64,000 nucleotides of DNA from Lepidostoma basale (GCA_022606425.2 JAHDVF020000177.1:806001-870000); one strand, 5' to 3'. Shown: positions 11,910 to 23,886, numbered from the stretch's first letter. Notes: generated by a model not told the origin, from the sequence alone. Numbers and translations: made by a program.

Positions 11910-12510
11910 TTATGACAACACACAATAAATATTAGAATCCTAATGTCATCCATCTTATCATGAAATAAATAAAAAAAGATTATGAAACAGCAACCGGTTT
12001 CATATTATAATAAAGGCATCTCAGTCGGTCCAAAGCGCGTGCTATGCTACACATGTTCTCTCGCGGGTACCTATGTATATAATGATATGCAAACCGGTCG
12101 GCAAGTATTAAAGAAATTTTCTAATTTTTTCGAGGACCAAAACACCTTGTCCCGCGGGGACCGGCGAATTACTTGATTGTGATGGAGCTATTAATAACAA
12201 CAGAATGTAGTAACATAATATATATCTAGGCTCCGGCTGGCGATAGTGCTGCCTCCTAGTTGGATTCTTGTCAAGTTTGTCATTCTTAAAGATGAAACTT
12301 GTATTTTTAACGCCTAGGTATGTAGAGATGGGAACAAATGAATGATTCATAATCGATTTTTGTGTATAATCGATTCGTTTATTAACATCAAGAAATACGT
12401 AAAATTTTATTCGATAATTGATTTGATTGTGCATATATTTGTGTGCTAATTAAGAAAATAAATAAAAACATACTATGTTATGTATATTTAAACAAAATAC
12501 AGACTTTGAC

Positions 12511-12770
12511 GACCTTCGTGGCAGAGTGGTTACGAGCTCTGACTTCCATGCCGAAGGTCCGGGGTTCGATTCCCGGCGATAGCAGTGTGATTGTCACACT
12601 GTCTTTGGTCTGGTGTAGAATTCACGTGACAATAAAATGGCGATAGATTGGCTACCTATCACATGTCACGAGAATCAATATAAGAGCTAAAAAAATAAAA
12701 AATAAAAATTGTATACTGTAATTGGGTCCAAACGACCTGTTGTGTACATAAAAAAAAAGAAAATAAAATA
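12511..12770 (+). mobile_element. tRNA-derived SINE, copy 1
   Basis: Pol III A box TGGCAGAGTGG at 12519-12529 and B box GGTTCGATTCC at 12563-12573 form a tRNA-like head. A non-tRNA body (GTGATTGTCACACTGTCTTTGG...) and an A-rich tail follow. Copies at 40003-40188 and 47309-47562 show it is a mobile repeat and not a tRNA gene. Confidence 0.92.
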
Positions 12771-12918
12771 AAAAAATAAAAAAATAAAATAAAAAAATAA
12801 AACATTGAAATCAATGGAATTAGAATTTATTATACATTTTTTTAAATGTATCTATACAAATACTTGTAGACGAATACTGGATTTTACCCATTGCGGGTTA
12901 TCATTTTTAAGGATTAAT

Positions 12919-13139
12919 TGTATCGCAATAGAGACGAAGATGCAAATTGGAAACAAAATATGGTGGTACAGGACTTATGAACTGTGATTGGTTGGGTTAA
13001 GCGCACGCTTTATGTAATACAACATTCCCCATTCCACACTTCTTACGACCACCACGTTTTTTTGGAAAATGTATATATGCTACAATGTAGGGATACACAT
13101 CACATTTTTAGTTCAATCTTCACTAGCGCCATCTATTAA
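12919..13139. repeat. D-family repeat
   Basis: GAGACGAAGATGCAAATTGG, TTGGTTGGGTTAAGCGCACG, CTTACGACCACCACG and GCGCCATCTATTAAGATTG are shared with 36105-36350 and, in part, with 43825-43960 and 21898-22068. Confidence 0.7.
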
Positions 13140-13325
13140 GATTGTGTAAGCATTAGGCAGAAGATCTTTATGAACGCAATGTGAAAGGCTACCTAAAATT
13201 ATCCAATTTTCAATGTGAGCAGAAAATAGTTCATAGTTATATAGAAGAAATTGGGTGTCCAGACTTGAGCCTAGGTCCCTTGGATCAGGAGCCAAGCGTC
13301 CTATCTCCTAGACCACCACCTGGTA
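13140..13325 (-). mobile_element. Degenerate tRNA-derived SINE
   Basis: On the minus strand a consensus A box (TGGTCTAGGAG, 13305-13315) and a weaker B box (AGGCTCAAGTCTG, 13260-13272) stand at tRNA spacing. The body has no second copy here. Confidence 0.45.
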
Positions 13326-13329
13326 TGCA

Positions 13330-15190
13330 TATATTATAGATTTATTCCATTTATTATTTTAGTTGCTATATGTTACCGTAGCCAAGAGTAAAAGTGGAAG
13401 AAAAATATTAATAATATTACTATTTTAAATTATATTTAATTTGAAAGGAAATTTTATTTTGTATAAAACCATTCTTGCATGTTTTTATTGATACAAATAT
13501 AATATACACTACATATTTTGGAGATATACTCTATCTTGAAGTATGCATAAAGTGATCAAATATAAAGATTTAATTTTCTTTTTAAATTAACAATGGAATT
13601 CCAATATGTTAACGCCTTTAGCTTGTGATTTACATACGAATTAAAACACTAATTTCAATGATGCGTTACTTAATTTGCTGCCGTATTTTTTCATTTTCTT
13701 TTATTGAGTATTCAAATAAAAACAAAAGGTCGCTTGGTTATTAACTTAAAACATTAAAATATTGTAATATTATAATTTAATTACTAAGGTTGGTGATCCT
13801 CGACCATACATAATTGACTCTACTGACAATGAAAACATCTACCACAACCATGCATCTGAAAGTGTTTAATGTCTTTGGCTTTGCTTGAATTTAATATTTT
13901 GTATGTAAATATACAATAACTGTTTCTTTCTTTATTACTAAATCTAAAAAATATGTTCGAGATTTAATGTTTTTCCATGACAAAAGTCATTATGTAATAT
14001 TAATAATGTCACTGCTCGTTAAAGTTTATTTTATATATTAATAATCTCAAATTCGCAAATCGGAACAGATATCTTGATAGCTTAACTAAAAAAGCATTTT
14101 AAAATAACTTTGGTGGTAGATTTAGAGATAGAACGATCTGTACATAAAATTTCATATTGAGTAACCGTCATGCTAAGGTATTATATAATATCCATTTGAT
14201 ATTATTATAATATAATAAGGCGAAGGGTGTGGAAAATTAATCCACGTGCGGTGTTATTATAACTATAACACCCGGAGCCCCTAGAAATGACATAAAGTCA
14301 GTCAAACCTTCCACCATAATAGTAAGAAATTGAGTACAGATATGTACATTTTAGCACCGTCTTTGCAATACAAAAGCTTTCTTGAAAATTATACGAAGAA
14401 GAATAATTAGCCAAAAAAAATATCACCATTTAAATATAATAAAACTTCTAGATAAGGAACATTTATAATCGACGTTAAATCACTATAAATAAGCTTAAAG
14501 CAGAGATTATACATCATATTAATTATGTATTTCGCCGACAAACAACTGTGTTTAATTTATTAAAATTCACTTTGTATAATGATGTGATGAATGAGAGCCA
14601 TACAAATTTAGCACATCTTCCTGGCTAATTGCATCTCCGGTGAACCTAACACAGGGAAGATATGAAATGTAATCGAATGGGTCCGATTCCCACATTAATC
14701 TTCTCACAGGTCGTCGATACAGAAGCACCCATTCGTATTATAATTTAAGCTTAATATAATAAAAGGCAATTTTCCACCATCACCTAACCCTATCGGTAAT
14801 GATCTCAATTCACACATCCAGCTCCGGTAATGCTCCAGTGATTATCGCCGACCAGATCTATAATGGATACCTCGGACGATTATCCGCTCGCTGTACTTTA
14901 CTTCTATTAAGCGCCCGATACTTTTTGTTCTCCCTGTGATCGGAAACAAATTTCTTGGGAATGGGTCATAGAAATACATGAGCCTTATGTATAAAGTAGA
15001 AATACTGATATGAATTATTCTGATAAAATACATTTACAAAGATAATAGTATTTTAGACGGACTTAGTTTTACTGTGAATGCGTTAGAACAATTATATCTT
15101 GATTTTATACAAAAAAAACATATGCATGAAAACATCGAAAAAAAAATTTTTTTAATTTTTTTTTTTATTCATTGGGTGAACGATATAAAC
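13330..15190. other. Long repeat-poor stretch, possible regulatory DNA
   Basis: No LINE or SINE remnant is visible. The GC-richer part (14230-14310 and 14590-14950) includes the small hairpin GTGTTATTATAACTATAACAC-like near 14255. No gene found; conservation unknown. Confidence 0.25.
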
Positions 15191-15195
15191 CAATT

Positions 15196-15490
15196 TACTA
15201 ACTAAATAACTAACTAACCATTACGCCGTCTCTCCGAAAGGGTAGGCAGAAAGAATGGACTGTCACACTTTTACTGATGCTGCACTCCATCCTTCTCTTT
15301 TCGTCCCGCGGGAGACGCGGTGTGATGGGTTGCGAACCTCATCGCCACCAATAGGCATCTCCCGCGCACACTTCGATCGTCCAACACCCACAAAACAAAT
15401 CTAAAACAAAACAAATAATATAAAATACAATGATATAAAATAAAATAAAAATGATTCAACACAAAATGTTATTTTTAGATGGTGCACATA
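15196..15490 (-). mobile_element. A-short retroelement, longer form
   Basis: Inverted GTTA tail, CGCCGTCTCTCCGAAAG, CATCGCCACCAATAGGCATC, then CTTCGATCGTCCAAC and an AT-rich 5' part ending GATGGTGCAC, matching 3187-3476. Confidence 0.8.
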
Positions 15491-15901
15491 TTGTCTATTT
15501 ATAAAGAAAATAAAAATCCATAAACATTATTTTAATTTAAACTGTTTTAATCTTAAATAATTATTAAACTTCGTTAAGAATCAAGTTGTTCTCAACATTA
15601 AATATTTCATATGAAGTATATTAGGTTCGTAATATTTCAAGTAACAATACAATTACATTTTTTCCAAGGATTTTTTTATATTAATTATTTTATATAGGAA
15701 ATATGTAATCCATCTTGTATTGTTAACTAACGCGGACGGTGCAACCTATTCCACTTATACAATGCCGATTCAGAATATCCGGTTGCTACCGTCGACCTAA
15801 TTCACAAACAAGTTTTCAATTTAAATTTGGAAGGTCTATATGTTTTTATTTTTTAATTTAGATATTTATATATTTTTAAGAAATTATAAAAAAAAACATT
15901 A

Positions 15902-15924
15902 CATATATATATATATATATATAT
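15902..15924. repeat. (TA)n microsatellite
   Basis: A run of TA dinucleotides. Confidence 0.9.
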
Positions 15925-15929
15925 TTGTA

Positions 15930-16615
15930 ATGATTCGCTTTAAAATTTTAATATGAACAGGACTTTGTATTAAAACGCTAGTTATAGGTTACGCGAGCAC
16001 TTATTATAAGACGCCTACAAACATAGTCACCTTTCCGCTGCTCAACACAACATATAAAAAAATGTTTAACATTTTAATGCGAATATTACCGCTCGATTAA
16101 TCACTGATATTACTACAGAACGTGCCATAAAACGTCTACACTACATAATACATATTCTGCTACATTACTTTCATTTTTGTATGTCTAAAATCAAACAGGA
16201 TTCGGAGAGTCTTGCACTGAAGTGCCGTCTTTTGACTTGGGTTTTCATAAAGCCAGGATTAAAAGGCGGGCGGTCTGACTAAAGATTTTCTCATAACAGA
16301 TGTATATATGTGCGTGGACCGTGATATCTATTCGTTGGGTGTGTCGAAGGGTCTCGCAAGGTTGTAGCAGGAGCCGACACATCGCACCATCACTCAAAAT
16401 TTACGACCGTTGTAAAACACGGGTTTTACACTGACAAAACCGCCTTCCATTTATGAGAAAAGTCAATTCAAAAGGAAACATTATCGTTTGTTTTATGAAA
16501 TAAAGCTCATTTACATTGATGGCTCATGTGTGCCAATCTTTGCAGTTATGATCTTAGAATCGTCTAATATACCATAGTGTATCATAATATTATATCTTAA
16601 AATCGTCTTTGAATT
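15930..16615. other. Non-repetitive, unassigned
   Basis: GC rises at 16190-16400. No ORF or repeat recognised. Confidence 0.3.
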
Positions 16616-16621
16616 TTCACT

Positions 16622-17045
16622 CTTTTTTATCATACATCATCTTCATCATCAGCCGTTTGTCATCCACTGCTGAATGTAGGCCTCTCCCAAAGCACGCCAC
16701 CGCTTCCTATCCATTGCCGCTCCCATCCATCTATGTCCAGCAATCCTCTCCAGATCGTCGGTCCATCGGGCAGGGGGGCGTCCAACAATGCGGAATCCTG
16801 TACGCGGTCTCCACTTCAGAACCCGTCTCCCCCATCGGCCGTCGGTTATCCGACAGATATGGCCAGCCCATCGCCACTTCAGCCCGCCCATCTTCAGAGC
16901 TACCTCAGGTTATTCCAAGCATGGTTCTTTCCATGGCGCGTTGGGTGACCTTGAATCTGTAGACTAGACCTTTTGTCAGTGTCCACGTCTCGGCTCCATA
17001 CGTCATGACTGGCAAGACGCACTGGTTGAAGACTTTAGTTTTATC
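16622..17045 (-). pseudogene. LINE (RTE-like) C-terminal coding relic
   Basis: The minus strand encodes MGGLKWRWAGHICRITDGRW, then VGRPPARWTDDLERIAG and RKRWRALGEAYIQQW, the classic C-terminus of insect endonuclease/RT LINEs. The upstream part (VLLVMTYGAETWT-like) is broken. A (GAT)n-rich tail lies at the 3' end near 16630. Confidence 0.85.
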
Positions 17046-17544
17046 ATATGTACCTATTAAAATATTTACGTACCAACTATATCAATAACAGATCATTGAT
17101 GTTCAGTCAAATCTTATTTTAATATGAATTTTAGGGTAATTTTAAAATCCTATTTTAGGAAACTAAAAATGACAGCATTAATCTGTTATGAAAAATAATA
17201 TTTTATTATTTAAACCAAGTCATTATTAAGCCGTGAAAACAGTATCCTTGGTACTAACTATATTTCGCATTTATGACACAATCAATGGGTTATTTTAGTA
17301 AAGTGACGCATTTATATTCTACATAGATAAATTTAGTTATTATAGTATACATACAATTAAATGGAATAATGAGTTTAAAAAGTTATTTCTTCCATATTCG
17401 TCATCATTTTGGGTTGTGTATTTATATTTGAATAACTTTAAAAAAAAAATATTTTCATCACAGGAAAACAATTAATATCAAAGTTAAAAATGAGACATTT
17501 CAATAAAATAAAATGACTATATAATTACGATTTTTCAGTATATA

Positions 17545-17645
17545 TAAACGTGTTTTTTCCTCTTTTGAGTATATTTCTCGAATATGCTATGTCTTTGAAA
17601 CATGTTAAGAAAAATAAACTCAAAAAGTGGAAAAAAAAACCAGTA
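17545..17645. repeat. E-family fold-back repeat
   Basis: CTTTGAAACATGTTAAGAAAAATAAACTC with a flanking inverted GAGTATATTTCTCG. Relatives are at 18640, 48775, 49885, 55140, 58955 and 59440. Confidence 0.5.
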
Positions 17646-17649
17646 TTAA

Positions 17650-18320
17650 TTCTTAAATAATTCATCAAAACGAAATTTTAACACGTGCTTAATATTTTTA
17701 AAAAATTGTAACGCCATATCAAAGTGTTTAATTCACTTGGGGTTTATTATTTGATACGTACCACGAGTGACCCAATTGTAAGATGTATTTCTTAGAGAGT
17801 TTTTATCATAGCTGGTTGCAAATTCATAGGCAAAGCGGGTAACACTCGAAGAACTATGGATTGGGAGCAGCAGACCTTCGGCACAGCGGAGAAAACTGGG
17901 TCAAGACTTTTCCTAATGCAATGTACATTATAAGAAGTACCAAAATTATTGGTCCCGCTGCAATGAGCTGCATTGTAACAATTATTGTTATTTTTAAATA
18001 ATTAATGTTGCACAATGCAATCTTTTTGCAGCTTGTTGATTAGCTAGATTTATTAATTTTATTTGTACCCGTTTTTTTGGCATTTAAATTTGTAATTACA
18101 ATGACAGTTCAATGACACTAATGCTGTTTTTTCAACGACCTAAATTAGTTACGTATTGAATAAAAAAAACGATTATTAGTTATTAAAAATATTCTCAACA
18201 AAAATATGTAAAAAAAACACATTTTTACAATTAATATATACGAATAATTATTCAAATCAGTAAAATTAAATGTATGCATTACATACGAAATCATTTAAGA
18301 AAACATGAATGAAAAATAAT
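17650..18320. other. Unassigned AT-rich DNA
   Basis: Nothing recognised. Confidence 0.4.
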
Positions 18321-18324
18321 ATAT

Positions 18325-18470
18325 CTTTGGCGTGATTCGAATTAGTAATCTTCTGTGTCAACCACCAGGCTCTTCTATATATCTCAATCTGTGAAAAGGA
18401 AAGGAATTGCGAAGGTTGCGGGTTCAAATCCCGTCTCGGAGAAATTTGTTTATTGCGGCAGTTGATTGTA
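18325..18470. repeat. tRNA-like fragment, probably SINE-derived
   Basis: A clean B box GGTTCAAATCC at 18421-18431 on the + strand, without a matching A box at tRNA distance. A second, inverted tRNA-like piece lies to its left. Confidence 0.35.
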
Positions 18471-18639
18471 ATCGGGAAATACATAATAAGTACTTAAATG
18501 ATTTATACAATTTATAATATACGGTTAAAGTCATCTTCGAGGATATTAATATCAAGTGAAAAATGATTTTTACAGAAGATTTTTTTAAATATAAACTTAA
18601 GGCGTTGACACCGCGGGATTCTAAAATGACGATTTTTTA

Positions 18640-18745
18640 TGAATTAAAACATATTTTTTCCACGTTTATAATGAATGCGTGAAACCTTCGAAACGTCTCA
18701 AGTAAACTGAACTCAATCGTGGAAAAAACAGTGTTTTAATTCAAA
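18640..18745. repeat. E-family fold-back repeat
   Basis: GAATTAAAACATATTTTTTCC, CCTTCGAAACGTCTCAAG, then the inverted GGAAAAAACAGTGTTTTAATTC. Confidence 0.6.
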
Positions 18746-18779
18746 ATAAAATTAGAATTATTATCAGTAGTTCAACAGA

Positions 18780-19290
18780 AAACACCGTGGGAGACAATAA
18801 TGCGGTTTGGAATGATTACATAAAATCGTAAGGACTGATGTTCCACCAGAACCAATCTACGTTTCGTTTGACCCCAGTCTCCCCCGCTTATTTCTCAACA
18901 ACAAAGATAACATTTAATACGAAAATTAATATGAATATAAAATCACCCGCTCAAACATCGAATCGAATAATATTCGCGGCGATAAACCGCCGTACGCTCC
19001 GATATCTGCGGGAACGCTTTATAGCGTTATTCGATTATAGAAAATACATCTCCTCGTCTTGTTGCAGAAAGTGAGGATAATTGGTTTTTAGTTTTTACGA
19101 TTGTTGTGCGTTGCAGCAATGTGTTAATTTACTTTTGTTTTGCAATCCCTCGAGGGAGCTCCGCGCGGCCGGCGTGCCCAGTTCCAGCGCCGCTGCCCGC
19201 GTCGCTGCCCGCGCCGCTCGCCGCTCGCCCGCCCGCGCCCCCGCCCGAACTCGCTGCTATGGGGAGCCAACACGCGCTCTATACATACGT
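18780..19290. promoter_or_regulatory. Non-repetitive block ending in a GC island
   Basis: 19150-19260 is strongly GC-rich with many CG dinucleotides in an otherwise AT-rich region, which fits a promoter-like or regulatory island. ORFs through it (up to 213 codons, +) lack any recognised domain and run into AT-rich junk. Confidence 0.3.
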
Positions 19291-20478
19291 TGACGGTGAA
19301 TATTATACATTTATATATTTCTTTTCAAGTTTCAATCCTAGCGATTGGTTTGCATCAAACTGTAATTTTTTTACTGGATCATGGGTTCCCTCTTGGGCCT
19401 CTTTTTTTAAAGTGGTAGTTTCCCGTTGCTTTCCATATTTTATAATAATAAAAAAATCGTGGCAAAGTGGCAACACCTGTGACATTTATATAACACAATT
19501 CACATGCAGACAAAAAAGTTTTTGTTTTGCTATAAAAAAACCTTTCATGTTTGAAAGTACGTTTGAAAGTATTCTTCTTCTTCTTATTCGTGTCAATTTC
19601 AAGGCTTTATCTCTTATCTTTCTCTTGCCAATGTGGAGGAAAGTTTGGCCGACTAAGTATCGTTTCCATGGGCACCGGGTGTTTCCGCGTGTCGAGGCAC
19701 TTTCTTTCATCGGTAGTACGATAAAAAATTTTATTTTACTTATTTGAAAAATCATCTTTTTGAAATTCTATAGCATTTTTGGGTTAAGTTTTTCAAAAAA
19801 AGTATTGTCTTATAATATACGTCCTAAAGAGTTATATACCTTGTATATATAAGACATAAAATCTATACCAAATCTTATTACTTATGATTCAACAATTTAA
19901 AACACTGGTATGGTGCACCTAGTTCTAATGTTAAATCATTTCTATAGTTATTAAAAGAATTGGTGGCCTTTGGGAATTATACCTATTTTTTTCTTTAATA
20001 CAGGAAAAAATATAACAAAATGAAAGTTGATCTAAGAGAAACAGATAGCCCGGATAATTTTGTAAATTTAAATATAAATTTTACGTGAACGCTGATGTTG
20101 AATTCTACGTTTTAAGGTAATAAAATATATTTAATTTCTATGGATTTTATGTTTTCGAAAAACAACAGCAAACCTTATCGATTACTGAGCCCATAGAAAA
20201 TTTAAATTAAACTTTTTGCTATTTTTTTATACATCTAACCGTCACGCACTTTACTTTTCTACGATTAATCTACGTCTGTAATTAACACACCCCCTTATAA
20301 GAGTCAATTTAAATTACGAGCCCAAGCCAATTAAACAATTCAAACAAATAGTTAAACAGTTTTTTTATAGCGGGAAAAAAACGCGAGAGGTTTTTTTTAT
20401 GTCAGGCACCCCCACACGCTTCTCGGTAAAGATAATTTATCACCGCTGTAAAATTAGGTAAAGAATGTAATTTACAAT

Positions 20479-20721
20479 CTATACTTCCCATTCAGCGTGG
20501 CCTGTATCCGGTCCTGATACAAAGCTTCCAATTACTCTCCCCACGGAGGCTTTTGTGACCGAAATCTCATTATTTGAACCTTGCGATATAACTACAAACT
20601 TATGTAAAAAATATTCATGACCTGTGCCTTCTGAATATCCTATGAATAAACCATTTTCATTATTACTCTGTGCGCCTTTGCTAATAATATGAAATATAAT
20701 CAATTGTTTTGTTGGAAACAC
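20479..20721 (-). CDS. Unrecognised 80-codon ORF, possible exon
   Basis: An open frame of 80 codons with protein-like composition (for example NNENGLFIGYSEGTGHEYF and GRVIGSFVSGPDTGHAEWEV). It reads better than random AT-rich sequence. I do not recognise the family. No upstream or downstream exon was identified, and an AG that could be an acceptor lies near its start. It may equally be a chance ORF or a transposon relic. Confidence 0.2.
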   Translation of the reverse strand: MFPTKQLIIFHIISKGAQSNNENGLFIGYSEGTGHEYFLHKFVVISQGSNNEISVTKASVGRVIGSFVSGPDTGHAEWEV

Positions 20722-20765
20722 TATGATATTTCAACATTATTAATTATTAAATTTGGAACTCTGTT

Positions 20766-20985
20766 ACAATCTTCTTCTTCTTTTTTTGTCCTGTCACACC
20801 TCCGTGGTGCATAGGACCTCAAGGAACATTCTCCACCCGACTCTATCGCATGCCTGATGCCTAACATCATCCCAAGTGAGGCCTGCTACCTTAACCTCGT
20901 CCTGCAGGGCTCTTCTCCAGGTGGATCTAGGTCTGCCTCGCTTCCTCTTTCCACCCACAGGGGACTAGTCTAGTGCGCTTTGAGC
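20766..20985 (-). pseudogene. LINE C-terminal coding relic
   Basis: The minus strand reads GKRKRGRPRSTWRRALQDE, then VAGLTWDDVRHQACDRVGWR, up to a stop and GAA-rich tail: the GRPR-TW-RD-W signature of RTE-like LINE C-termini. Confidence 0.8.
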
Positions 20986-21419
20986 GATGCAGTTACAATA
21001 TCACAATTTATTTATTTAATTTATATAAAATCATCGTCACAAATATTTCTCCAACCCATTGCTTGTATTATTTCTTCATCATCATTGCCACACCGAAATT
21101 AAATAAATAAATTTACGTGTTTTAACAGTGTTAAAAATTAAACAGTAAATAATACGATAGATAAAAACCATGGTTTATTTACTATAAGTGATTATATACC
21201 AATGTAAGCGGGAGAGAATTTTTTCTCCTAAAAAATGCGAATTGATGTGAAGTTATGACAAATATCAACACTAAAGCCGACTAAATTATTATTACAAAAG
21301 GTTATTTACAATTGATCGATTGAATGGAAGAGAAATGATTACATATTTGAATGTAGAATACGATGAGAAATACTTAGGATATTGCTAATATTATACAATG
21401 AGCGAACATATGCGGGAGA

Positions 21420-21740
21420 CGAAGAAATATCTAATTGATACAAATGAGTTTTTATATATACACATTTAATTAGTTGCGAGTTCGTATATTCGAATATAAT
21501 AATTTATTGTGAAATATCGCACCGCACGCCTCGGTAAATCAAAGTTCCGACCAAGTTGCTGGAACCACATGGGGAGGCAGAGCTGGAGCTCGGGCGTGAA
21601 CAACATTTAGTAATGTGACCCTAATCGTCCGGGTGTTAGCTCGAGCGAGACTTTCCAGCTTGCGGAAATCTTCTAAAAATCTCATGTTATATGACTAATG
21701 CGCCATTGGTGGGGTGAGCTTTACAATAAAGTAATTGTTT
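21420..21740. promoter_or_regulatory. Non-repetitive GC-richer block
   Basis: 21520-21700 stands out against AT-rich flanks and has no other copy here. Coding potential is poor. Candidate conserved non-coding sequence only. Confidence 0.25.
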
Positions 21741-21759
21741 CGTCAGAAGCTTGACATTT

Positions 21760-21897
21760 ATTTTTCTTGAACAATAGTGTAAAACTCCATATTAAATAAT
21801 TAATACGAATGAAAACGTCTGTTATTTGGGAATTTTATTATAATTTATGGGATTGACATGTTTCGCCTTTCTAAGGCATAATCAAATATGGTGAAAA
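21760..21897. repeat. H-family fold-back repeat, half copy
   Basis: TTGAACAATAGTGTAAAACTCC, AATACGAATGAAAACGTC, then GACATGTTTCGCCTTTCTAAGG, as in the other H copies. Confidence 0.7.
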
Positions 21898-22068
21898 ATG
21901 AGAGACGAAGATGCAAATTGGAAACAGAATATGGTAGTCGAGGCGTTTACAGGACTTATTTACTGACTTATTAACCCAACCAATGACAGGTCATAAGTCC
22001 TGTAAACGCCTCGACCACCATATTCTGTTTCCAATTTGCATCTTCGTGATTATTGAGATACAATTAAT
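21898..22068. repeat. D-family fold-back with 54-bp arms
   Basis: Arms 21905-21958 and 21994-22047 are inverted copies with one mismatch. The spacer is 35 bp and includes TTAACCCAACCAATGAC. Confidence 0.85.
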
Positions 22069-22209
22069 CCTTAAAAATGATAACCCGCAGTGGGTAAAAT
22101 CCAGTATTCGTCTACAAGTATTTGTATACATTCAAAATGTTAATAATATTTCAACCCATAAATTACGAATATGATAAAACTTACAGAATACTGACGTTTT
22201 CGTTCGTAT

Positions 22210-22465
22210 TAATAATTTGAATCCATTTATGGGTAATTTGAGCTTGAACAATGGTGTAATACTCCATATAAATAGTTAATAAGAATAAAAACGTCAGTTT
22301 TATTATATTTTATGTGAATGACATGATTCGGCTGTCTAAGGCATTATCAAATGTATAAGGCATTATCAATTACATTTGATCATTCCTAAGACAGGCGAAA
22401 CATGTCATTCACATAAAATTTAATTAAACTTCTAGTAAACAAATGTTTTCATTCGTATTAACAAG
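22210..22465. repeat. H-family fold-back repeat
   Basis: TTTATGTGAATGACATGATTCG on the left is inverted as CGAAACATGTCATTCACATAAA on the right. The inner GGCATTATCAAATG is duplicated. Confidence 0.75.
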
Positions 22466-22695
22466 TCACAATGATTTTATTTCTGGTATCTTCAGGAACA
22501 CAATTGACAGCCCGTGGACCAAAAAGCTTGACGGAGTCAGCTTGGTAGCAAATAAATCGATCGATGAAATATAAAATAATATTTTTATTAATAACTATTA
22601 TAATAAAACAGATAACTATTATAATAAAACAGTATCATTGTTCAGATTAACACCAGCAAAGATTGAAATTAATGAAAACAAATTAAGAAAAAAAA

Positions 22696-22976
22696 AATGG
22701 TGCCTTCAAATAAATCATTAATATAATTCAAATATTAAATGTCAGCCACGTGAGGAGTTGGAGAAATCGGAAATCGGAATCGAAATACTTTCATCCTTCT
22801 TTTGCCAGTTCCATGTCTCACTTCCATACAAAAGGGTCGGCACAAGAACACCATTATGCACTGTCATCTTAGCTTTTTTGGATAGGCTTTTGTTTGCGAT
22901 GCCAATTTTAAGTGCACCATTTACTCTGTTGCCTGCCGCAACTCTTCTTTCAATATCCTTTTCCACTCTCTCATTC
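22696..22976. mobile_element. RTE-A inverted composite
   Basis: 22696-22771 is RTE-A in + orientation (CAAATAAATC..., GTCAGCCACGTGAGGAG). It switches at once to minus orientation at about 22786-22976, encoding VAAGNRVNGALKIGIANKSL and VLVPTLLYGSETWNWQKKDE. It lacks the 3' tail. Confidence 0.75.
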
Positions 22977-23071
22977 CAAATAAAAACTGCTCAGAATATT
23001 TCAGTAATATTTCTTAAAAATATACAATTAACTGTTTTTCTGGCGTTTTCGTGATTATTTAAATCGGTCAA

Positions 23072-23353
23072 TCATCGAACAATTTTCAAAATGAATATCT
23101 CCTTTTTTAATCCTAATAATAATAATAAACATCCCGAGTCGACACTGGGCTGGGCGGGCTTATAGCATGCGGCGATACTTGCGGTATCTCTATCAAGGAA
23201 GGTAGACAGAGCGGCTCCTTCGTAGGTCCTTTTTTTAGACTTGCCGTCAATCCGGATCGCCCAGGATTCCTTTACCGCGCCGGCCCTCGGGTCCGCGACC
23301 GGAGGTCTGTATTCTACGAAATAACGAGAAAATATTATATATAATACGCACAT
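23072..23353 (-). pseudogene. Unrecognised ORF next to an (ATT)n run
   Basis: The minus frame contains YRPPVADPRAGAVKESWAIR and YEGAALSTFLDRDTASIA, which look protein-like. The frame ends near a TTATTA run typical of LINE 3' ends. Family not recognised. Confidence 0.25.
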
Positions 23354-23429
23354 GAAATAGTGTACCTATAATTAATAACGGGTCATCGGTCATGATATGT
23401 TACAAAATTAACCGCTAAACTTAAAGTAT

Positions 23430-23886
23430 AAACTCTGCTGGACAGTCTTCAAAGAGCTACATGGAATGGCACCAAGTTATGTATCCGAACTCTGTATAAC
23501 GGACAGCCTAAATACAAGGAAGTCTACACTTCGCTCGGCGAACTCCTTGGCAATAGGAAGATTAGTTGAGCCGAAGCGTTATCCTAGTACAAATTTCGGG
23601 GATCAAGCGTTTTCGGTAGCCGGTCCATCAGCTTGGAACAATCTCCCTTCACACCTCAGATGCCTAAATGATCCGACAGATTTCAGATCTAAGCTGAAGA
23701 CTCATCTTTTTCGTATTCATATCCAATTTAAAACTTGCATATTTTGTTCTATTAAACTTTCTAACCGATCGCGAATATCAGTCAGTTGCAGCGTTCACAT
23801 TTTGATTTAAAACACGTCTTAATGCGCCCTTGATGTGATTACATCACAAAAATGGCGCTTTAAAAGTTAGCATATTATTATTATTA
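23430..23886 (+). pseudogene. CR1/L2-like LINE 3' region with C-terminal coding relic
   Basis: Translates to QAFSVAGPSAWNNLPSHLR, then DPTDFRSKLKTHLF, the widespread C-terminal WN-LP-LR...FK-LKTHLF motif of CR1/L2-type LINEs. It ends with the GATGTGATTACATCAC block, CTTTAAAAGT and an ATT tail. Confidence 0.85.

Noticed and set aside
12511..12585. Functional tRNA gene
   Set aside because: A and B boxes are good, but the sequence continues into a fixed non-tRNA body and poly(A) tail and is repeated twice more in the window.
14240..14275. Small GTGTTATTATAACTATAACAC-like hairpin as a microRNA
   Set aside because: The stem is far too short, with no extended precursor fold visible by eye.
15902..15924. 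TA run as an AT-rich origin or promoter
   Set aside because: A simple microsatellite with no supporting context.
19106..19747. 213-codon ORF on the + strand
   Set aside because: Low-complexity Ala/Pro/Arg from a GC island runs into Phe/Ile-rich AT DNA. There is no domain and competing ORFs lie in other frames.
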